64,000 nt of DNA from AP-15 sp963737145 (GCA_963737145.1 CAVTRO010000001.1:310001-374000); one strand, 5' to 3'. Positions 45,255 through 55,267 are shown, counted from the first letter of the stretch. Numbers and translations are program-made. Notes: a model not told the origin generated them from the letters alone.

Positions 45255-47427
45255 CTATCCCAGCGCACCCGATCGGTGGAGCGCGGCGATCTCGTCCGGT
45301 GAGAGGTCGAGCACCTGTCTGAGAATGGTCTGCGTATCTGCGCCGAGTTCCGGGGCGGCCCCCGAAATCCGGCCGAAGCTGGCCTGCCACGGCAGGCCGG
45401 GCAGAGCGCCAGCGCCATGGGGTTCCCAGAACCCGCGCGCCTTGAGGTGATTGCTGTTAACGAGATCCCGGGAGTTGGCGAGCGCCGCGGCCGGAATACC
45501 CGCTCGCCGCAACTCGGCCTCGGCGGCCGCGGCTGGTTTGCGGCGCAGCCATGCGCCGAGCGCCTGGTCGATCGTCTCGTGGAGTTGCCGGCGGTCGTCA
45601 AATCCGAGTTCGGCCATCGGCGCCAAGCCCGGTACGAGCGCGCAAAGGTTTCGCCATTCCGCATCGGTGGCCGTGGCGAGGCTGACCCATTCGTCCTCGC
45701 CGGCGCAGCGGTAGACGCTGTGCGGGACGTGATCGTCGGAGTCGTTGCCGCGCGGCTGCGGCGGGGCTGCGAGCTGGGTGGCCAGCAGAGGTTCGGCGAT
45801 CGTCCACAGCATCGCCTCGATCATCGAAAAATCGATTCGGGCGACACCGCCTGCCCGCCGGCGGTGCCACAGCCCGGCGGCGACAATGAAAGCGAGCATC
45901 AGCCCGCACATCGGGTCGAGCCAGGCGAGCCCGAACTCGTGGCGAAATATCGGGATGGCGATTGAGCCCGGCGAAACCGGCATAGCACTGCAAGAGGGTG
46001 CCGTAGGCGACGGCATGCGCCTCCGGCCCGGTCCGCCCGAGGCCGGAGGCCGAGACATAGAGCAGATTGGGGTTGAGGGCCTGCAACTCGTCGGCGCCGA
46101 GGCCCAGCCGGTCCATGACACCCGTAGCGAAATTTTCGACCACTACGTCGCAGCGCGCGGCGAGCGCCCGCGCGATCGCGACCGCTTCCGGCTTCTTCAG
46201 GTCGAGCACGATACTTCGTTTCGCCTGGCCGAGAACCGTGTGCAGCTCGGAGGCACGGCCGGGGTCGCCGCGTCCGGGCGCCTCGACCTTCAAGATCTCC
46301 GCGCCCATCGCCGCGAGATAGCGCGTCGCCGTCGGGCCCGCGATGACCCAGCTGAAATCGAGAACGCGGATGCCGGAGAGGGGCATCGGTCCGCCGCCGC
46401 GGCCGGGCGGATTGCTGCTGGCAGTAGTGACCCGCAGCCCGAACGGAGGTCCCGGCACCTTGACCGTCCGCCCCCTGAGCTTGATGTTTCGCCAGAACTT
46501 GCGGTGCTCGAGCTGCGGCGACGCGAGCTGTTCCGCCGGCTCGCGCAGCGGAAAGCTCGGCACATGAGCGGCCTGGGCGCTGTCGGCAATCCATTGCTTG
46601 CCGCATTGGCGGCTCCACCCCGACATCAGCGCATGGAGCAGATCCCAGTTGGCAACCCTGTCGGGCTTGGTCGCGAAGCGCGGGTCACTGCCCCAGTCGG
46701 GCGAACCCATTACCGACAGCCACGCCGTCCACTGACGCTCTTCGCGCGGCGAGATCGCGACATACCCGTCGCGGGCCGGCAAAATCGTGACCGTGGCCCC
46801 GTTGCCGTCCGCCTCGCGCTTGCGCGGGCGGGTTCTTCCAGTGAGCCCGGCGCGCGCCAGCTCGGTTATGGCCACCGTCGCCAACGTGTCCTGGATCGAG
46901 ACATCGATGACCGCGCCGGGCGCGGCCAGTGCCGCGTGCATGCCGGCGCAGGCGGCGGCAAGGCCGCCGATGAAGGCGGATTGTCCGCCCACCGAGCGGA
47001 TCGGCGGTTCCGCGAGATCGTCTACTTGCCCGGTCAACAGCCGGGCAATGCCGCTCGCAAAGAACAGCGTCAGGTCAGTCGCCGGGTCGTCGGCTTTTGG
47101 TCCGGTCTGTCCAAAGGGTGAGATGTATACCAGCGCCGCGTTCGCATTGAGGCGGCGGAGACTGTCGATGTCGTATTGCCAAGCTTGAAGCTGTTGGGGA
47201 CAGCCCTCGCAGACGATTAATTTGGCGGCTGCGATTGCACTGCGGCGCGCCGCAGTATGATTGGCGAGGAGGGACTTGGCATTATTGAGGTAGGCCGCGA
47301 GGGGGGTGGAGATTTCCGGGTCGACGCAGCTGACATCGGCACCGACATCGGCGAAGAGCCGTCCGCAAACGGCGGCAGCCAAGCCCTTCCCTATTTGTAC
47401 GACACCGAGCCCCTGCAGCAATGGCAT
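45255..47427 (-). CDS. Two-domain CaiB/BaiF (class III) CoA-transferase (one frameshift)
   Basis: Two type III CoA-transferase halves in one chain. The first (MPLLQGLGVVQIGKGLAAAVCGRLFADVGADV..) looks degenerate; the second starts MPLSGIRVLDFSWVIAGPTATRYLAAMGAEILKVE, with GDPGRASELHTVLGQAKRSIVLDLKKPEA and NPNLLYVSASGLGRTGP, and ends normally. A shift near 45965 breaks the second half before FGLAWLDPMCGLMLAFI. The nucleophilic Asp should lie in this later part. Together about 720 residues. It follows the solute-binding protein by 14 bases, so the operon may take up and CoA-activate an organic acid; the substrate is not known. Confidence 0.8.
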
Positions 47428-47441
47428 CTCGCCAGTGACCC

Positions 47442-49034
47442 CTATTGGTCAAGCCAGGCGTCCTCGAACCGCCAACCGTTGAAAATGCTGTTGACCATAA
47501 CCGTGATCCCATGCACCCGCGGGTAATGGCAGGTGCCGAGGCGGTATTGATAAATGATCGGGCGGGCCGCGTCTTCCTGTAGCCGGCGGTCGATCTCCCA
47601 TACCAGTTTCTTGCGCTTTTCCTGATCCGGTTCGACCGATTGCTGCTGATACATTTTTTCAAGCTCGGGGTTGCAGTAGTTCGTGTAATTGCGCTCCGAG
47701 CCGCAGGCATAGTGCTCGTAGAAATAGGCGTCCGGATCATCGACCCCAGAGCCCGACAGATTGGCGCCGATCATGAAGTCCTTACGGGCAATCTTGGGAA
47801 ACCAATTGGCGGTCTCTACGGTGTCGAGCTCGCCGTCGATGTAAATCTCCTTCATCTGGTCGATCAGAATGACAGCCGGGTCGCGGTATTGGGCGATGTT
47901 GCGCGTCGCGACCTTGACCGGCAGCCGATTGTCCGGGCCGTAGCCGTGCTTCTCCATCAATTTGCGAGCCTCGGCCCGGTTGGCCTGCACATCCGAGCCG
48001 TAACCGGGCAGCGTCTGCAGGATTTCGGGCGGCAGCCCCCATAAACCGGCAGGGGGAGGGAGCATCGCGCCACTGATATCCCCCTGCCCTTCGGCGATAA
48101 TGTCGATGAAGCTTTTCCGATCGATCGTCAATTGCATCGCCCGGCGGATGTCCGGGTCGTCAAACGGCGCGGTCTCGCGATTGACCAGAAGGTTGATTGC
48201 GACCGGCGTCTGCGTCAGCTCGCAGATTGCATCGGGCGCTTGGCTCGTGATGTCGCGCATCGACTGCACCGTCACCTCATAGGGAAACGAGATGTCGAAT
48301 TTGCCGGCGATGAAGGCGAGCGTCTGCGTCGAACGGTTCGGAACGACGGTCCACTCGATGCCATCGAGATACGGCCGGCCGGGTTTCCAGTAATCCGGGT
48401 TTTTGACAAACCGGATGTAATCGTTCGGCTTGAACTCGACGAATTTGAACGGTCCGGTACCGATCGGATGCGTACGCATGTCCCGCGCCGGGACATGGCA
48501 CGGGTAGACGGGCGACATGCCGGTCGCGAGCAGCATCAGGAATGCCGGCTGCGGGCGCTTCAGCGCAAAGCCGACATTGTAATCGCCATCCGTCGTGACC
48601 TCATCGAGATTGCGATACCAGGCCTTGCGCGGATTGAGGCGGAGCTTCTCGCTCGACCTGCCGAGCAGCATGTCCCAGGTGCATTTGACGTCCGCGGCGG
48701 TGAACGGCTTGCCGTCGTGCCATTTGACGCCTTGCCGCAGCCGAAAGCTGACCCGCGTGAAATCGTCGTTCCACTTCCAGCTCTCGGCGAGCTCGGGCTC
48801 GATCATGTCGAGCCGGTTCTGTTTCTCGTGCTGATTGAACAGAACGAGATTATTGAACACACCCATAAAGGGCGCCACAGCCGAAATCGTGGCCTCCTCA
48901 TGGATCGAGCCGCTGGCCGGGCTGTCGCGGTGAAAAAATTTCAGCACGCCGCCGCTCTTCTGCGCGAAGGCCGGCGGGGCCGCCAGCAAAAAAACGGCGC
49001 TCATCAACGTGAGCGCACGGGTGATATCCGGCAT
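47442..49034 (-). CDS. ABC transporter substrate-binding protein, family 5 (peptide/opine type)
   Basis: 530 residues with a cleavable signal (MPDITRALTLMSAVFLLAAPPAFAQ). SBP_bac_5 hallmarks: FNNLVLFNQHEKQNRLDMIEPELAESWKWNDDFTRVSFRLRQGVKWHDGKPFTAADV and GTGPFKFVEFKPNDYIRFVKNPDYWKPGRPYLDGIE. Periplasmic. No permease or ATPase genes are near; it may use another system. Transcribed ahead of the CoA-transferase. Its best ATG is at 49034. Confidence 0.88.
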   Translation of the reverse strand: MPDITRALTLMSAVFLLAAPPAFAQKSGGVLKFFHRDSPASGSIHEEATISAVAPFMGVFNNLVLFNQHEKQNRLDMIEPELAESWKWNDDFTRVSFRLRQGVKWHDGKPFTAADVKCTWDMLLGRSSEKLRLNPRKAWYRNLDEVTTDGDYNVGFALKRPQPAFLMLLATGMSPVYPCHVPARDMRTHPIGTGPFKFVEFKPNDYIRFVKNPDYWKPGRPYLDGIEWTVVPNRSTQTLAFIAGKFDISFPYEVTVQSMRDITSQAPDAICELTQTPVAINLLVNRETAPFDDPDIRRAMQLTIDRKSFIDIIAEGQGDISGAMLPPPAGLWGLPPEILQTLPGYGSDVQANRAEARKLMEKHGYGPDNRLPVKVATRNIAQYRDPAVILIDQMKEIYIDGELDTVETANWFPKIARKDFMIGANLSGSGVDDPDAYFYEHYACGSERNYTNYCNPELEKMYQQQSVEPDQEKRKKLVWEIDRRLQEDAARPIIYQYRLGTCHYPRVHGITVMVNSIFNGWRFEDAWLDQ

Positions 49035-49377
49035 GATCTTTCCCTGCTGTCCAGGCGCGACGATAGCATGAAATCAACTAAGCAATCACCGGCGTTGCCT
49101 CGGTCGGGCGGCGGCGTCTTGTCTCGCCGGGTCGCCCGGATCATCTTCTCCGGTCTTTTGGATTTTTTCTCCCTTATCTCTCCGCCTACCGCCGCCTGAT
49201 TTACTGGTTACCGCAATTGCGATCGAGAACCGTCGTCACCTCGATCCGCTGACAAACTGGTGCTTGGCGAAGGGTTTGCCCCGGCGCCAGGTTCAGCTTT
49301 ACCCCTTGGGGGCTTATTGTCGTCGGGCGCAGCGGTCGCCGCAGTCTGATACCATAGGGATGTGCTAGGATGCATCG
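49035..49377. other. Intergenic DNA between SBP and NadQ-like genes
   Basis: The region must hold divergent promoters. I see no sure promoter. A minus-strand frame ending at 49201 with GVKLNLAPGQTLRQAPVCQR reads like the end of a small secreted protein, but it has no start or signal peptide and I do not call it. Confidence 0.3.
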
Positions 49378-50418
49378 GTGCAGCCAAGAGGCGATCCCCG
49401 ACGCGTGCAAAGGCGCGCTGAAAGATTTGGCGCGCCGAGCGGCGGAGAGATCAGCGCTGAGGCGGCGCTGTCGATAAGGCTCAGCGCGGCCATCGTAACC
49501 GCGACGGTTCACGAGCCGCGTATTCTCACTGTTCACATCGGGCGTGAGCCGGCCGAAGCGCTGCCCTCCGGCCCGCTGGAAGTCGAGCACCGTACGCTGG
49601 AGGTCGGGCTGCGTGCCTGGGTCGAGAGGCAGACCAGCCAGAGGCTGGGCTATGTCGAGCAGCTGTACACCTTTGGCGACCGTGACCGCACCGAAACTGG
49701 TGAGACGCGACCGGGCCGGGCTCTGACGGTCGCCTATCTCGCGCTGGTGCGCGATGCGCGGCCGAGCGGAGCCGCCGAGGGGTTGTGGCAAAGCTGGTAC
49801 CGTTTTTTCCCGTGGGAGGACTGGCGTTCGGGAAAGCCGGGGGCGCTGGCCACGGTCGAGGAGCGTCTGCGTTTATGGGCGGGGCAGGCAGCAACCGAGG
49901 GGGAGCGGCGGCTGCGCGCCGAGCGGGTCGGCCTCGCTTTTGCCGCTTCCTGGAACGAAGAGCTGGTCCTCGAGCGCTATGAGCTGATTTACGAGGCGGG
50001 ACTCATCGAGGAGCGCTGGCGCGATCTCGGACGTCCGCTGCCGCCGCAGGATGTTCCGACCTTTGGAATGCCGATGGCGGTCGACCACCGCCGCATCCTC
50101 GCCACCGCGATCGGCCGGCTGCGCGGCAAGATCAAATATCGGCCGGTCGTGTTCGAGCTGATGCCGCCAGCTTTCACCTTCCTCCAGTTGCAGCGTACAG
50201 TCGAGGCGTTATCGGGCGTGCGGCTGCATAAGCAAAATTTTCGGCGTCTCGTCGAGCAGCAGGGCCTGGTCGAGGAGACCGGCGGGATCAGCGGTACAAC
50301 GGGCGGTCGGCCTGCACGGCTCGTGCGCTTTCGCCGCGAGGTGCTGCTCGAGCGCCCGGCGCCTGGTCTGCGGCTGCGCGCCGGCCGCCGTACGATAACT
50401 TCTGCCGCTGCTACATAA
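49378..50418 (+). CDS. NadQ-type NAD-biosynthesis regulator (Nudix-like plus winged helix)
   Basis: About 346 residues. The N-terminal half (SIRLSAAIVTATVHEPRILTV, TLEVGLRAWVERQTSQRLGYVEQLYTFGD, GRALTVAYLALVR) has the layout of a Nudix-like sensor without a catalytic GX5EX7REUXEE box; the C-terminal half (ILATAIGRLRGKIKYRPVVFELMPPAFTFLQLQRTVEALSG..NFRRLVEQQGLVEET) is a winged helix as in NrtR and NadQ. NadQ controls nadABC or pnc genes in alphaproteobacteria; none lies in this window. GTG or TTG starts nearby are possible. The gene is intact. Confidence 0.72.
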   Translation: MQPRGDPRRVQRRAERFGAPSGGEISAEAALSIRLSAAIVTATVHEPRILTVHIGREPAEALPSGPLEVEHRTLEVGLRAWVERQTSQRLGYVEQLYTFGDRDRTETGETRPGRALTVAYLALVRDARPSGAAEGLWQSWYRFFPWEDWRSGKPGALATVEERLRLWAGQAATEGERRLRAERVGLAFAASWNEELVLERYELIYEAGLIEERWRDLGRPLPPQDVPTFGMPMAVDHRRILATAIGRLRGKIKYRPVVFELMPPAFTFLQLQRTVEALSGVRLHKQNFRRLVEQQGLVEETGGISGTTGGRPARLVRFRREVLLERPAPGLRLRAGRRTITSAAAT

Positions 50419-50563
50419 GCTGCCCGGTTTTCGTCGCGCATGATATGCCCGCTTCGGCGGGAGATGTGAAATTCTCACCCGTTTCGGGACACATAATTGG
50501 CGCGCCTTACCCTGTTCTCGTCATTCGAGCGAAATCCCCCTTCGCGGACGCGCCATTTGGGAA

Positions 50564-50592
50564 TTGACAAATTGAGAATAACAAGGTATATT
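50564..50592 (+). promoter_or_regulatory. Strong sigma-70 promoter ahead of the repeat surface protein
   Basis: TTGACA at 50564-50569, a 17-base spacer, and TATATT at 50587-50592, in an AT-rich island in otherwise GC-rich DNA. Expected start near 50599, leaving a 5' leader of about 150 bases before ATG 50753. The rest of 50419-50752 has no gene. Confidence 0.75.
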
Positions 50593-50752
50593 TGCGCAAT
50601 TGCAAGCTTACCAGCCCAGCGGGCCGGCTCGCTAGACCGCATACCAGCAGGTCAAGGCCTACCGGGGACATGCCGTTCATTAGGGGACCAAGCTGGATAG
50701 CCGCGAATTGTCCACAGCACGACTTGTATCGTATTTAATTCAGAGAGACTTA

Positions 50753-52348
50753 ATGGCGATCACGATTAGCAATCTTACGGTCGTTAATAATGCGTCACCC
50801 GGAACAACAATCGGCATCCTAACCACGACTGATGCATCGGGAAACGTTATTCCGTGCAATTATATGCTGACGAAAGGCTCTATCGGTTACTTCGCGATTT
50901 CGGGCGACAACCTGGTAACCGCGTGGAGCGGGGTGGCGACCTCGGGACACTACTCAGTCCGGATTCGAGCAATAGGCCAGAGTACCATATTCAGTGGCTC
51001 TGCAACCTACACGGTCGAACTAGGATTAGCCGCTCCGCCGCCGCCACCTGGCGGCACCGGCGCAACGGGAGGCACCGGTCAGACTGGAGCAACAGGAGCC
51101 ACCGGCGCGACAGGCGCTACGGGCCAGACCGGCGCGACTGGTGCTACGGGCCAGACCGGCGCGACAGGTGCCACTGGCGCTGGAGCGCCGCCACCTCCCC
51201 CTCCGGTATCGCCGGATGGGACTATGTCTACGGCACCAAGTGGCCCAGCGCTGATCACAACCGCAGGCACCTGGGCGTGGTCTTCCGCGGCGGCTGGGCG
51301 TCCTGGTGAATACAACGTTAATTTGAATGGTGTCCAGGCTGGGATTGGCGTCCTGATGGAGGTTGCCAATAATGGGCAGCTCTATGTTGAGACCGCTAGC
51401 CTTGGTTGGTACCTGTGGCAAGAAACCGGGTGGGTCGCTAGCGCCGGTCCGGTGACACCACCACCACCGCCACCGCCACCCCCTCCCCCTCAGGTATCGC
51501 CGGACGGGACCATGTCCACGGCACCAAGTGGCCCAGCGCTGATCACAACCGCAGGCACCTGGGCGTGGTCTTCCGCGGCGGCTGGGCGTCCTGGTGAATA
51601 CATTGTTAACTTGAATGGTGCCGCCGTTGGGATTGGCGTCCTGATGGAGGTTGCCAATAATGGGCAGCTCTATGTTGAGACCGCTAGCCTTGGTTGGTAC
51701 CTGTGGCAAGAAACCGGGTGGGTCGCTAGCGCCGGTCCGGTGACACCACCACCACCGCCACCACCTCCTCCCCCTCCTCCCCCTCCCCCTCAGGTATCGC
51801 CGGACGGGACCATGTCCACGGCACCAAGTGGCCCAGCGCTGATCACAGCCGCAGGCACCTGGGCGTGGTCTTCCGCGGCGGCTGGGCGTCCTGGTGAATA
51901 CAACGCTAATTTGAATGGTGTCCAGGCGGGGATCGGCATCCTGATGGAGGTTGCCAGTAATGGGCAGCTCTACGTGGATACCGCCAATCTTGGCTGGTAT
52001 CTGTGGCAGAATAGCGGGTGGGTCGCCAGCACCGGTCCGGTGACATCACCACCACCGCCGCCACCTGCGTCCGCGGTTGTGATCACCGTAACGCCGAACA
52101 CACCTCAAGTACCCGACACGATGTCGGTCGGCGCGATCGTGGCGACCTACGCGGTAGCGATGAGCGACGGATCTCCGTTTGTCGGCACGATCGGTTTCGG
52201 CCCGCCGAATTTCGATGCCGGCGGCATCTTTGCACTGACCGGCTCGCCGATTACCGGCAACGTCATCGTCAACCCGAACGGGCCCGGCATCGGTCCCAAT
52301 CTAGGCACGATCACCGATCACATTACATTGATCGCGACGCAACCATAG
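50753..52348 (+). CDS. Collagen-like/polyproline protein with three tandem surface modules
   Basis: About 531 residues from ATG 50753. Order: a beta-rich N-terminal domain (MAITISNLTVVNNASPGTT..TYTVELG, cadherin/Ig-like); a collagen-like Gly-X-Thr run (GATGATGQTGATGATG, residues ~105-140); three near-identical 80-residue modules beginning SPDGTMSTAPSGPALIT, with GTWAWSS, GVLMEVANNGQLYVETASLGWYLWQETGWV; each followed by 6-15 prolines; then a C-terminal domain rich in Gly, Pro and Asn (ITGNVIVNPNGPGIGP). The Trp-rich module is of the kind found on bacterial cell-surface and carbohydrate-active proteins. No Sec signal peptide is seen, so secretion would need another route. No family recognised for the whole. 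Confidence 0.8.
   Translation: MAITISNLTVVNNASPGTTIGILTTTDASGNVIPCNYMLTKGSIGYFAISGDNLVTAWSGVATSGHYSVRIRAIGQSTIFSGSATYTVELGLAAPPPPPGGTGATGGTGQTGATGATGATGATGQTGATGATGQTGATGATGAGAPPPPPPVSPDGTMSTAPSGPALITTAGTWAWSSAAAGRPGEYNVNLNGVQAGIGVLMEVANNGQLYVETASLGWYLWQETGWVASAGPVTPPPPPPPPPPPQVSPDGTMSTAPSGPALITTAGTWAWSSAAAGRPGEYIVNLNGAAVGIGVLMEVANNGQLYVETASLGWYLWQETGWVASAGPVTPPPPPPPPPPPPPPPQVSPDGTMSTAPSGPALITAAGTWAWSSAAAGRPGEYNANLNGVQAGIGILMEVASNGQLYVDTANLGWYLWQNSGWVASTGPVTSPPPPPPASAVVITVTPNTPQVPDTMSVGAIVATYAVAMSDGSPFVGTIGFGPPNFDAGGIFALTGSPITGNVIVNPNGPGIGPNLGTITDHITLIATQP
51206..52060 (+). repeat. Three tandem copies of a ~250-bp coding module with polyproline linkers
   Basis: Copies begin at 51206, 51494 and 51794. 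Copies 1 and 2 are almost identical at DNA level; copy 3 is more diverged in its second half (for example YVDTANLGWYLWQNSGWVAST). The CCA/CCT/CCC-rich linkers grow from 6 codons before copy 1 to 11 and 15 before copies 2 and 3. This marks recent duplication and slippage, and is a spot where assemblies collapse. Confidence 0.92.
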
Positions 52349-52369
52349 TCGGACTGATCGCGCGCAACA

Positions 52370-53537
52370 ATGCGGACGGCAAGCAACATAGAAGACGGCT
52401 CAGCGCAAACCGGCCGAAACGGGATGAATGTCAGCCGGGCGGCGCTGGGCGGCCTCAGCCCCGATTGTGTGTGGTTGCGTCCATCCGGTCTGATCAACGG
52501 CCGCGCTGCTGCGGAGGCGATTGCCTCCGGCCTCGCCCGGCCGCTGACCGGTCCCGGCTTGGCGTTTAGTTTAATCGCGGCCCTGGGCCTCGGGTCCGGC
52601 CGGCGCGTGATCTCGGCGACGTCGTCGATTGCCGAGCTCGAGGAATGGATTGTCGGGGCGGGGGCGCGCTTCGCGCAGCGGGTGCGGGAGCAGCTTGCGC
52701 TGCTGTCCGCCGCGCGGCCGCCTTGGGCGGGGTTCGATCTCGATCGACCGATCGTCATGGGGGTCCTCAACGTAACGCCCGACAGTTTCTCCGACGGCGG
52801 TCAGTGGTTTGATCCGGGGCGCGCGGTCGCTCACGGCCGGGCACTCTTGACCGCTGGAGCAGACATTATCGATGTTGGCGGCGAATCGACGCGTCCCGGG
52901 GCCGGTGAACTCGATCCGGGAGAGGAGATTCAGCGGGTCGAGCCGGTCGTGCGCGCCTTGGTAGAGTCTCGGCGCCGTCGTGTCGATCGACACCCGGCAC
53001 AAAGCAGTCATGGAGGCCGCGCTCGATGCCGGGGCGCGGATCGTCAATGACGTGTCGGCACTGACGCACGATGCGGATAGCGCCGCCCTGATCGCCCGGC
53101 GCGGCGCTTCGACCGTGCTGATGCATATGCGCGGTGAACCGCGGACTATGCAGTTCGACCCGGTTTATAATTCAGCGCTGATCGAAGTGTTGGAATTCCT
53201 GAAAGCACGCATCCAGGCTTGCATTGCCGCCGGAATTCCGCGCGATCATATCGCCATAGACCCAGGCATCGGTTTCGGAAAACGTGTATCCCACAACCTC
53301 GAGCTGCTCTCCGGAATCGCCTCGTTTCATACTCTTGGCTGCGGCATCGTGGTTGGCGTGTCGCGCAAATCCACTATCGCCCGGCTGAGCAAGGGCGAGC
53401 CGCCGCAGGCGCGGCTGCCCGGGTCCCTCGCGGCCGCGCTGGCCGCGATTCAGCAGGGCGTTCAAGTTCTGCGGGTCCACGATGCCGCCGAGACCTGCCA
53501 GGCGCTCGCCGTGTGGCGGGCCATCGCGGCGGGTTGA
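52370..53537 (+). CDS. folP: Dihydropteroate synthase (one frameshift)
   Basis: Joins pABA to the pterin in folate synthesis; target of sulfonamides. PIVMGVLNVTPDSFSDGGQWFD is the first signature, GADIIDVGGESTRPGA the second, then VSIDTRHKAVMEAALDAGARIVNDVSAL, IAIDPGIGFGKRVSHNLELL and VVGVSRKSTIARL. About 110 residues precede the barrel (CVWLRPSGLINGRAAAEAIAS..), an extension seen in some alphaproteobacterial FolPs. An indel near 52968 splits it just before VSIDTRH. ATG 52424 is another possible start. Convergent with folB. Confidence 0.9.
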
Positions 53538-53543
53538 GCGGCA

Positions 53544-53921
53544 TCATCCGGGTCGGGCGCAAGCCGGCCGCGCTCGCTCGATGATTGCGCCGACCCCTTC
53601 GGCATCCGGAAAGACGTCGAGCTTTTCAACCCACACCCGAACCTGCGCGATGCGCGGGTCGGCAAAGCACACGGCGCAGACCCGCTCGGCGAAACCCTCA
53701 CACAGATTGATATGTCCAGCGCCAGCGACTTCGCGGATGCCGGCGACAATCTTCTCGTAATTGATGATCCGCCGACGGTCCTCTCCGGGGAAAGGGTCTA
53801 CCGCGATGAGGTCGACCGAAACGCGAACGCGCTGTTTGCGCTGACGCTCATCCGCGCGGATTCCGATGCTGCACATCAAGACGAGCCCGCGCACCGTGAC
53901 CGTATAGCGGGCACCCTCCAT
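53544..53921 (-). CDS. folB: Dihydroneopterin aldolase
   Basis: 125 residues: YTVTVRGLVLMCSIGIRADERQRKQRVRVSVDLIAVD, then NYEKIVAGIREVAGAGHINLCEGFAERVCAVCF and VRVWVEKLDVFPDAEGVGAIIER. These match FolB: the early strand with GI..DERQ..Q, the catalytic Glu in H..L.E.FAE and Lys in VEKLD. Folate pathway; it lies convergent to folP, unusual since the two are more often in one operon. ATG 53921 chosen; an ATG 45 bases upstream is poorer. Confidence 0.87.
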   Translation of the reverse strand: MEGARYTVTVRGLVLMCSIGIRADERQRKQRVRVSVDLIAVDPFPGEDRRRIINYEKIVAGIREVAGAGHINLCEGFAERVCAVCFADPRIAQVRVWVEKLDVFPDAEGVGAIIERARPACARPG

Positions 53922-54098
53922 AGCGTTTTCCTGACTGCGGGTGGTTGCCGGGCTGCGCTCGATCATGCGTCTACCATGCCGAGCCGCGGCGAATGCTGCA
54001 ATGCGTTATCGCCCCCGCCGCGGGAGTCACTTATTCCGAGCGGTACCATGTCCTCCTATAAGGGCGGCCGGAGCCGGGCTATATCCGTTGGAGTGGAA

Positions 54099-54677
54099 AT
54101 GGCTGGACAGACGATCGACATGCGCCGAGGGAACAGAGTCCGATTATTCCCGATATTCGTCGCTTTTTTTCGCCTCGGCGTGGTGAGCTTCGGGGGCGGC
54201 ACCGCGGGCTGGCTCTATCGCGAAATCGTCGAGCGTCGGCGCTGGGTCAGCGATGCCGAGTTTTTGTCGGGCGCGGCGCTCGGGCGCTTCGTGCCCGGTT
54301 CCGGAGGGGTCAACCTCACCGTCCAGGTCGGCGAGCGTCTGCACGGCGGCTCGGGGGCGCTCGCGGCTGTTCTCGGGCTGTTGTCGGGTCCGCTGGCCAT
54401 CATTCTGGCGCTGGCGGCGGGTTACACGAGAATTGAGCAAAGCGTGACCCTTCACGCTGTGCTCGACGGCGTTGCGGCAGCGGCGATTGGCTTGACATTC
54501 GCTACCGGTCTCAAGCTCGTGCGGTTCAGGCGGGCGAGCGCCGGGCCTCTCGCCGTTACCGTTGCGACCGTGTTCTCGGTCGGCGTGCTGCGCTGGCCGA
54601 TGATACCGGTTGTCCTCTGTCTCGCTCCGGTCAGCATCGGGCTGGCGCTCCTTGACAGGCGAGGCGGCCGTGCCTGA
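54099..54677 (+). CDS. Short-chain chromate transporter, first half
   Basis: About 192 residues, one CHR domain: FPIFVAFFRLGVVSFGGGTAGWLYREIV with the FGGG motif, AALGRFVPGSGGVNLTVQVGERLHGG (canonical form ends PGP...), and six hydrophobic segments. The paired half follows with an 8-base overlap (GTGCCTGA), so they form a heteromer of the short-chain CHR type, exporting chromate or related anions. ATG 54099 or 54120 may start it. Confidence 0.82.
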   Translation: MAGQTIDMRRGNRVRLFPIFVAFFRLGVVSFGGGTAGWLYREIVERRRWVSDAEFLSGAALGRFVPGSGGVNLTVQVGERLHGGSGALAAVLGLLSGPLAIILALAAGYTRIEQSVTLHAVLDGVAAAAIGLTFATGLKLVRFRRASAGPLAVTVATVFSVGVLRWPMIPVVLCLAPVSIGLALLDRRGGRA

Positions 54678-55218
54678 GGACTTTAGGACTTTGCTGGCAT
54701 TGACATTGGTGTTTGCTCCTTTGTCGCTGCTGTCGATCGGCGGCGGCGCGTCCCTCCTGGCCGAAATCGAACACCAGTCCGTGAGCGTTCACGCCTGGAC
54801 GACAGAGCGCGAGTTTGCCAATCTTTTTGCGATATCGCGTGCCGCGCCAGGCCCGGGAACAATGCTCTCGACGTTGATCGGCTGGAAAGTGGCGGGTTTG
54901 GCGGGCGCCTTGACCGCGACTATCGCGCTTTACCTGCCGTCGTCGCTGCTCGTCTACGCCGCCGCCCGGCTGTGGGGCCGCTGGCACGGCTCGGTCTGGC
55001 ACTCGGCAGTCGAGCGGGGTCTGGCGCCGATCGCCGCCGGATTGATCCTTGCGGGCGGGATCGCGGTATTGCGGGCTTCACCCGGCGGACCCGCCGTCTG
55101 GCTCGCAGCGACCGTTGCGACGGCCGTGATCTTGTGGCGGCCGCTCCTACATCCGCTGGTGCTGTTCTTTGCCGGCGGCGCGCTGTTTGGGCTCGCCGAG
55201 GCGCTCGGTTTGTGGTGA
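54670..55218 (+). CDS. Short-chain chromate transporter, second half
   Basis: 182 residues from GTG 54670: LLALTLVFAPLSLLSIGGGASLLAEIEH (the FGGG equivalent reads IGGG), EFANLFAISRAAPGPGTMLSTLIGW with the conserved PGP, and a hydrophobic C-terminal half. Partner of the preceding half; overlap suggests coupled translation. The two together equal a long-chain ChrA. Confidence 0.82.
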   Translation: MPEDFRTLLALTLVFAPLSLLSIGGGASLLAEIEHQSVSVHAWTTEREFANLFAISRAAPGPGTMLSTLIGWKVAGLAGALTATIALYLPSSLLVYAAARLWGRWHGSVWHSAVERGLAPIAAGLILAGGIAVLRASPGGPAVWLAATVATAVILWRPLLHPLVLFFAGGALFGLAEALGLW

Positions 55219-55267
55219 CCTAAACCGTCGCACCCGATTGCAGCCACCCCCGCACGATCTCTTCGTT

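Noticed and set aside
51060..51180. CRISPR-like or intergenic tandem repeat
   Set aside because: The GGYGCNACRGG pattern is an in-frame collagen-like Gly-X-Thr run in a coding sequence, without spacers.
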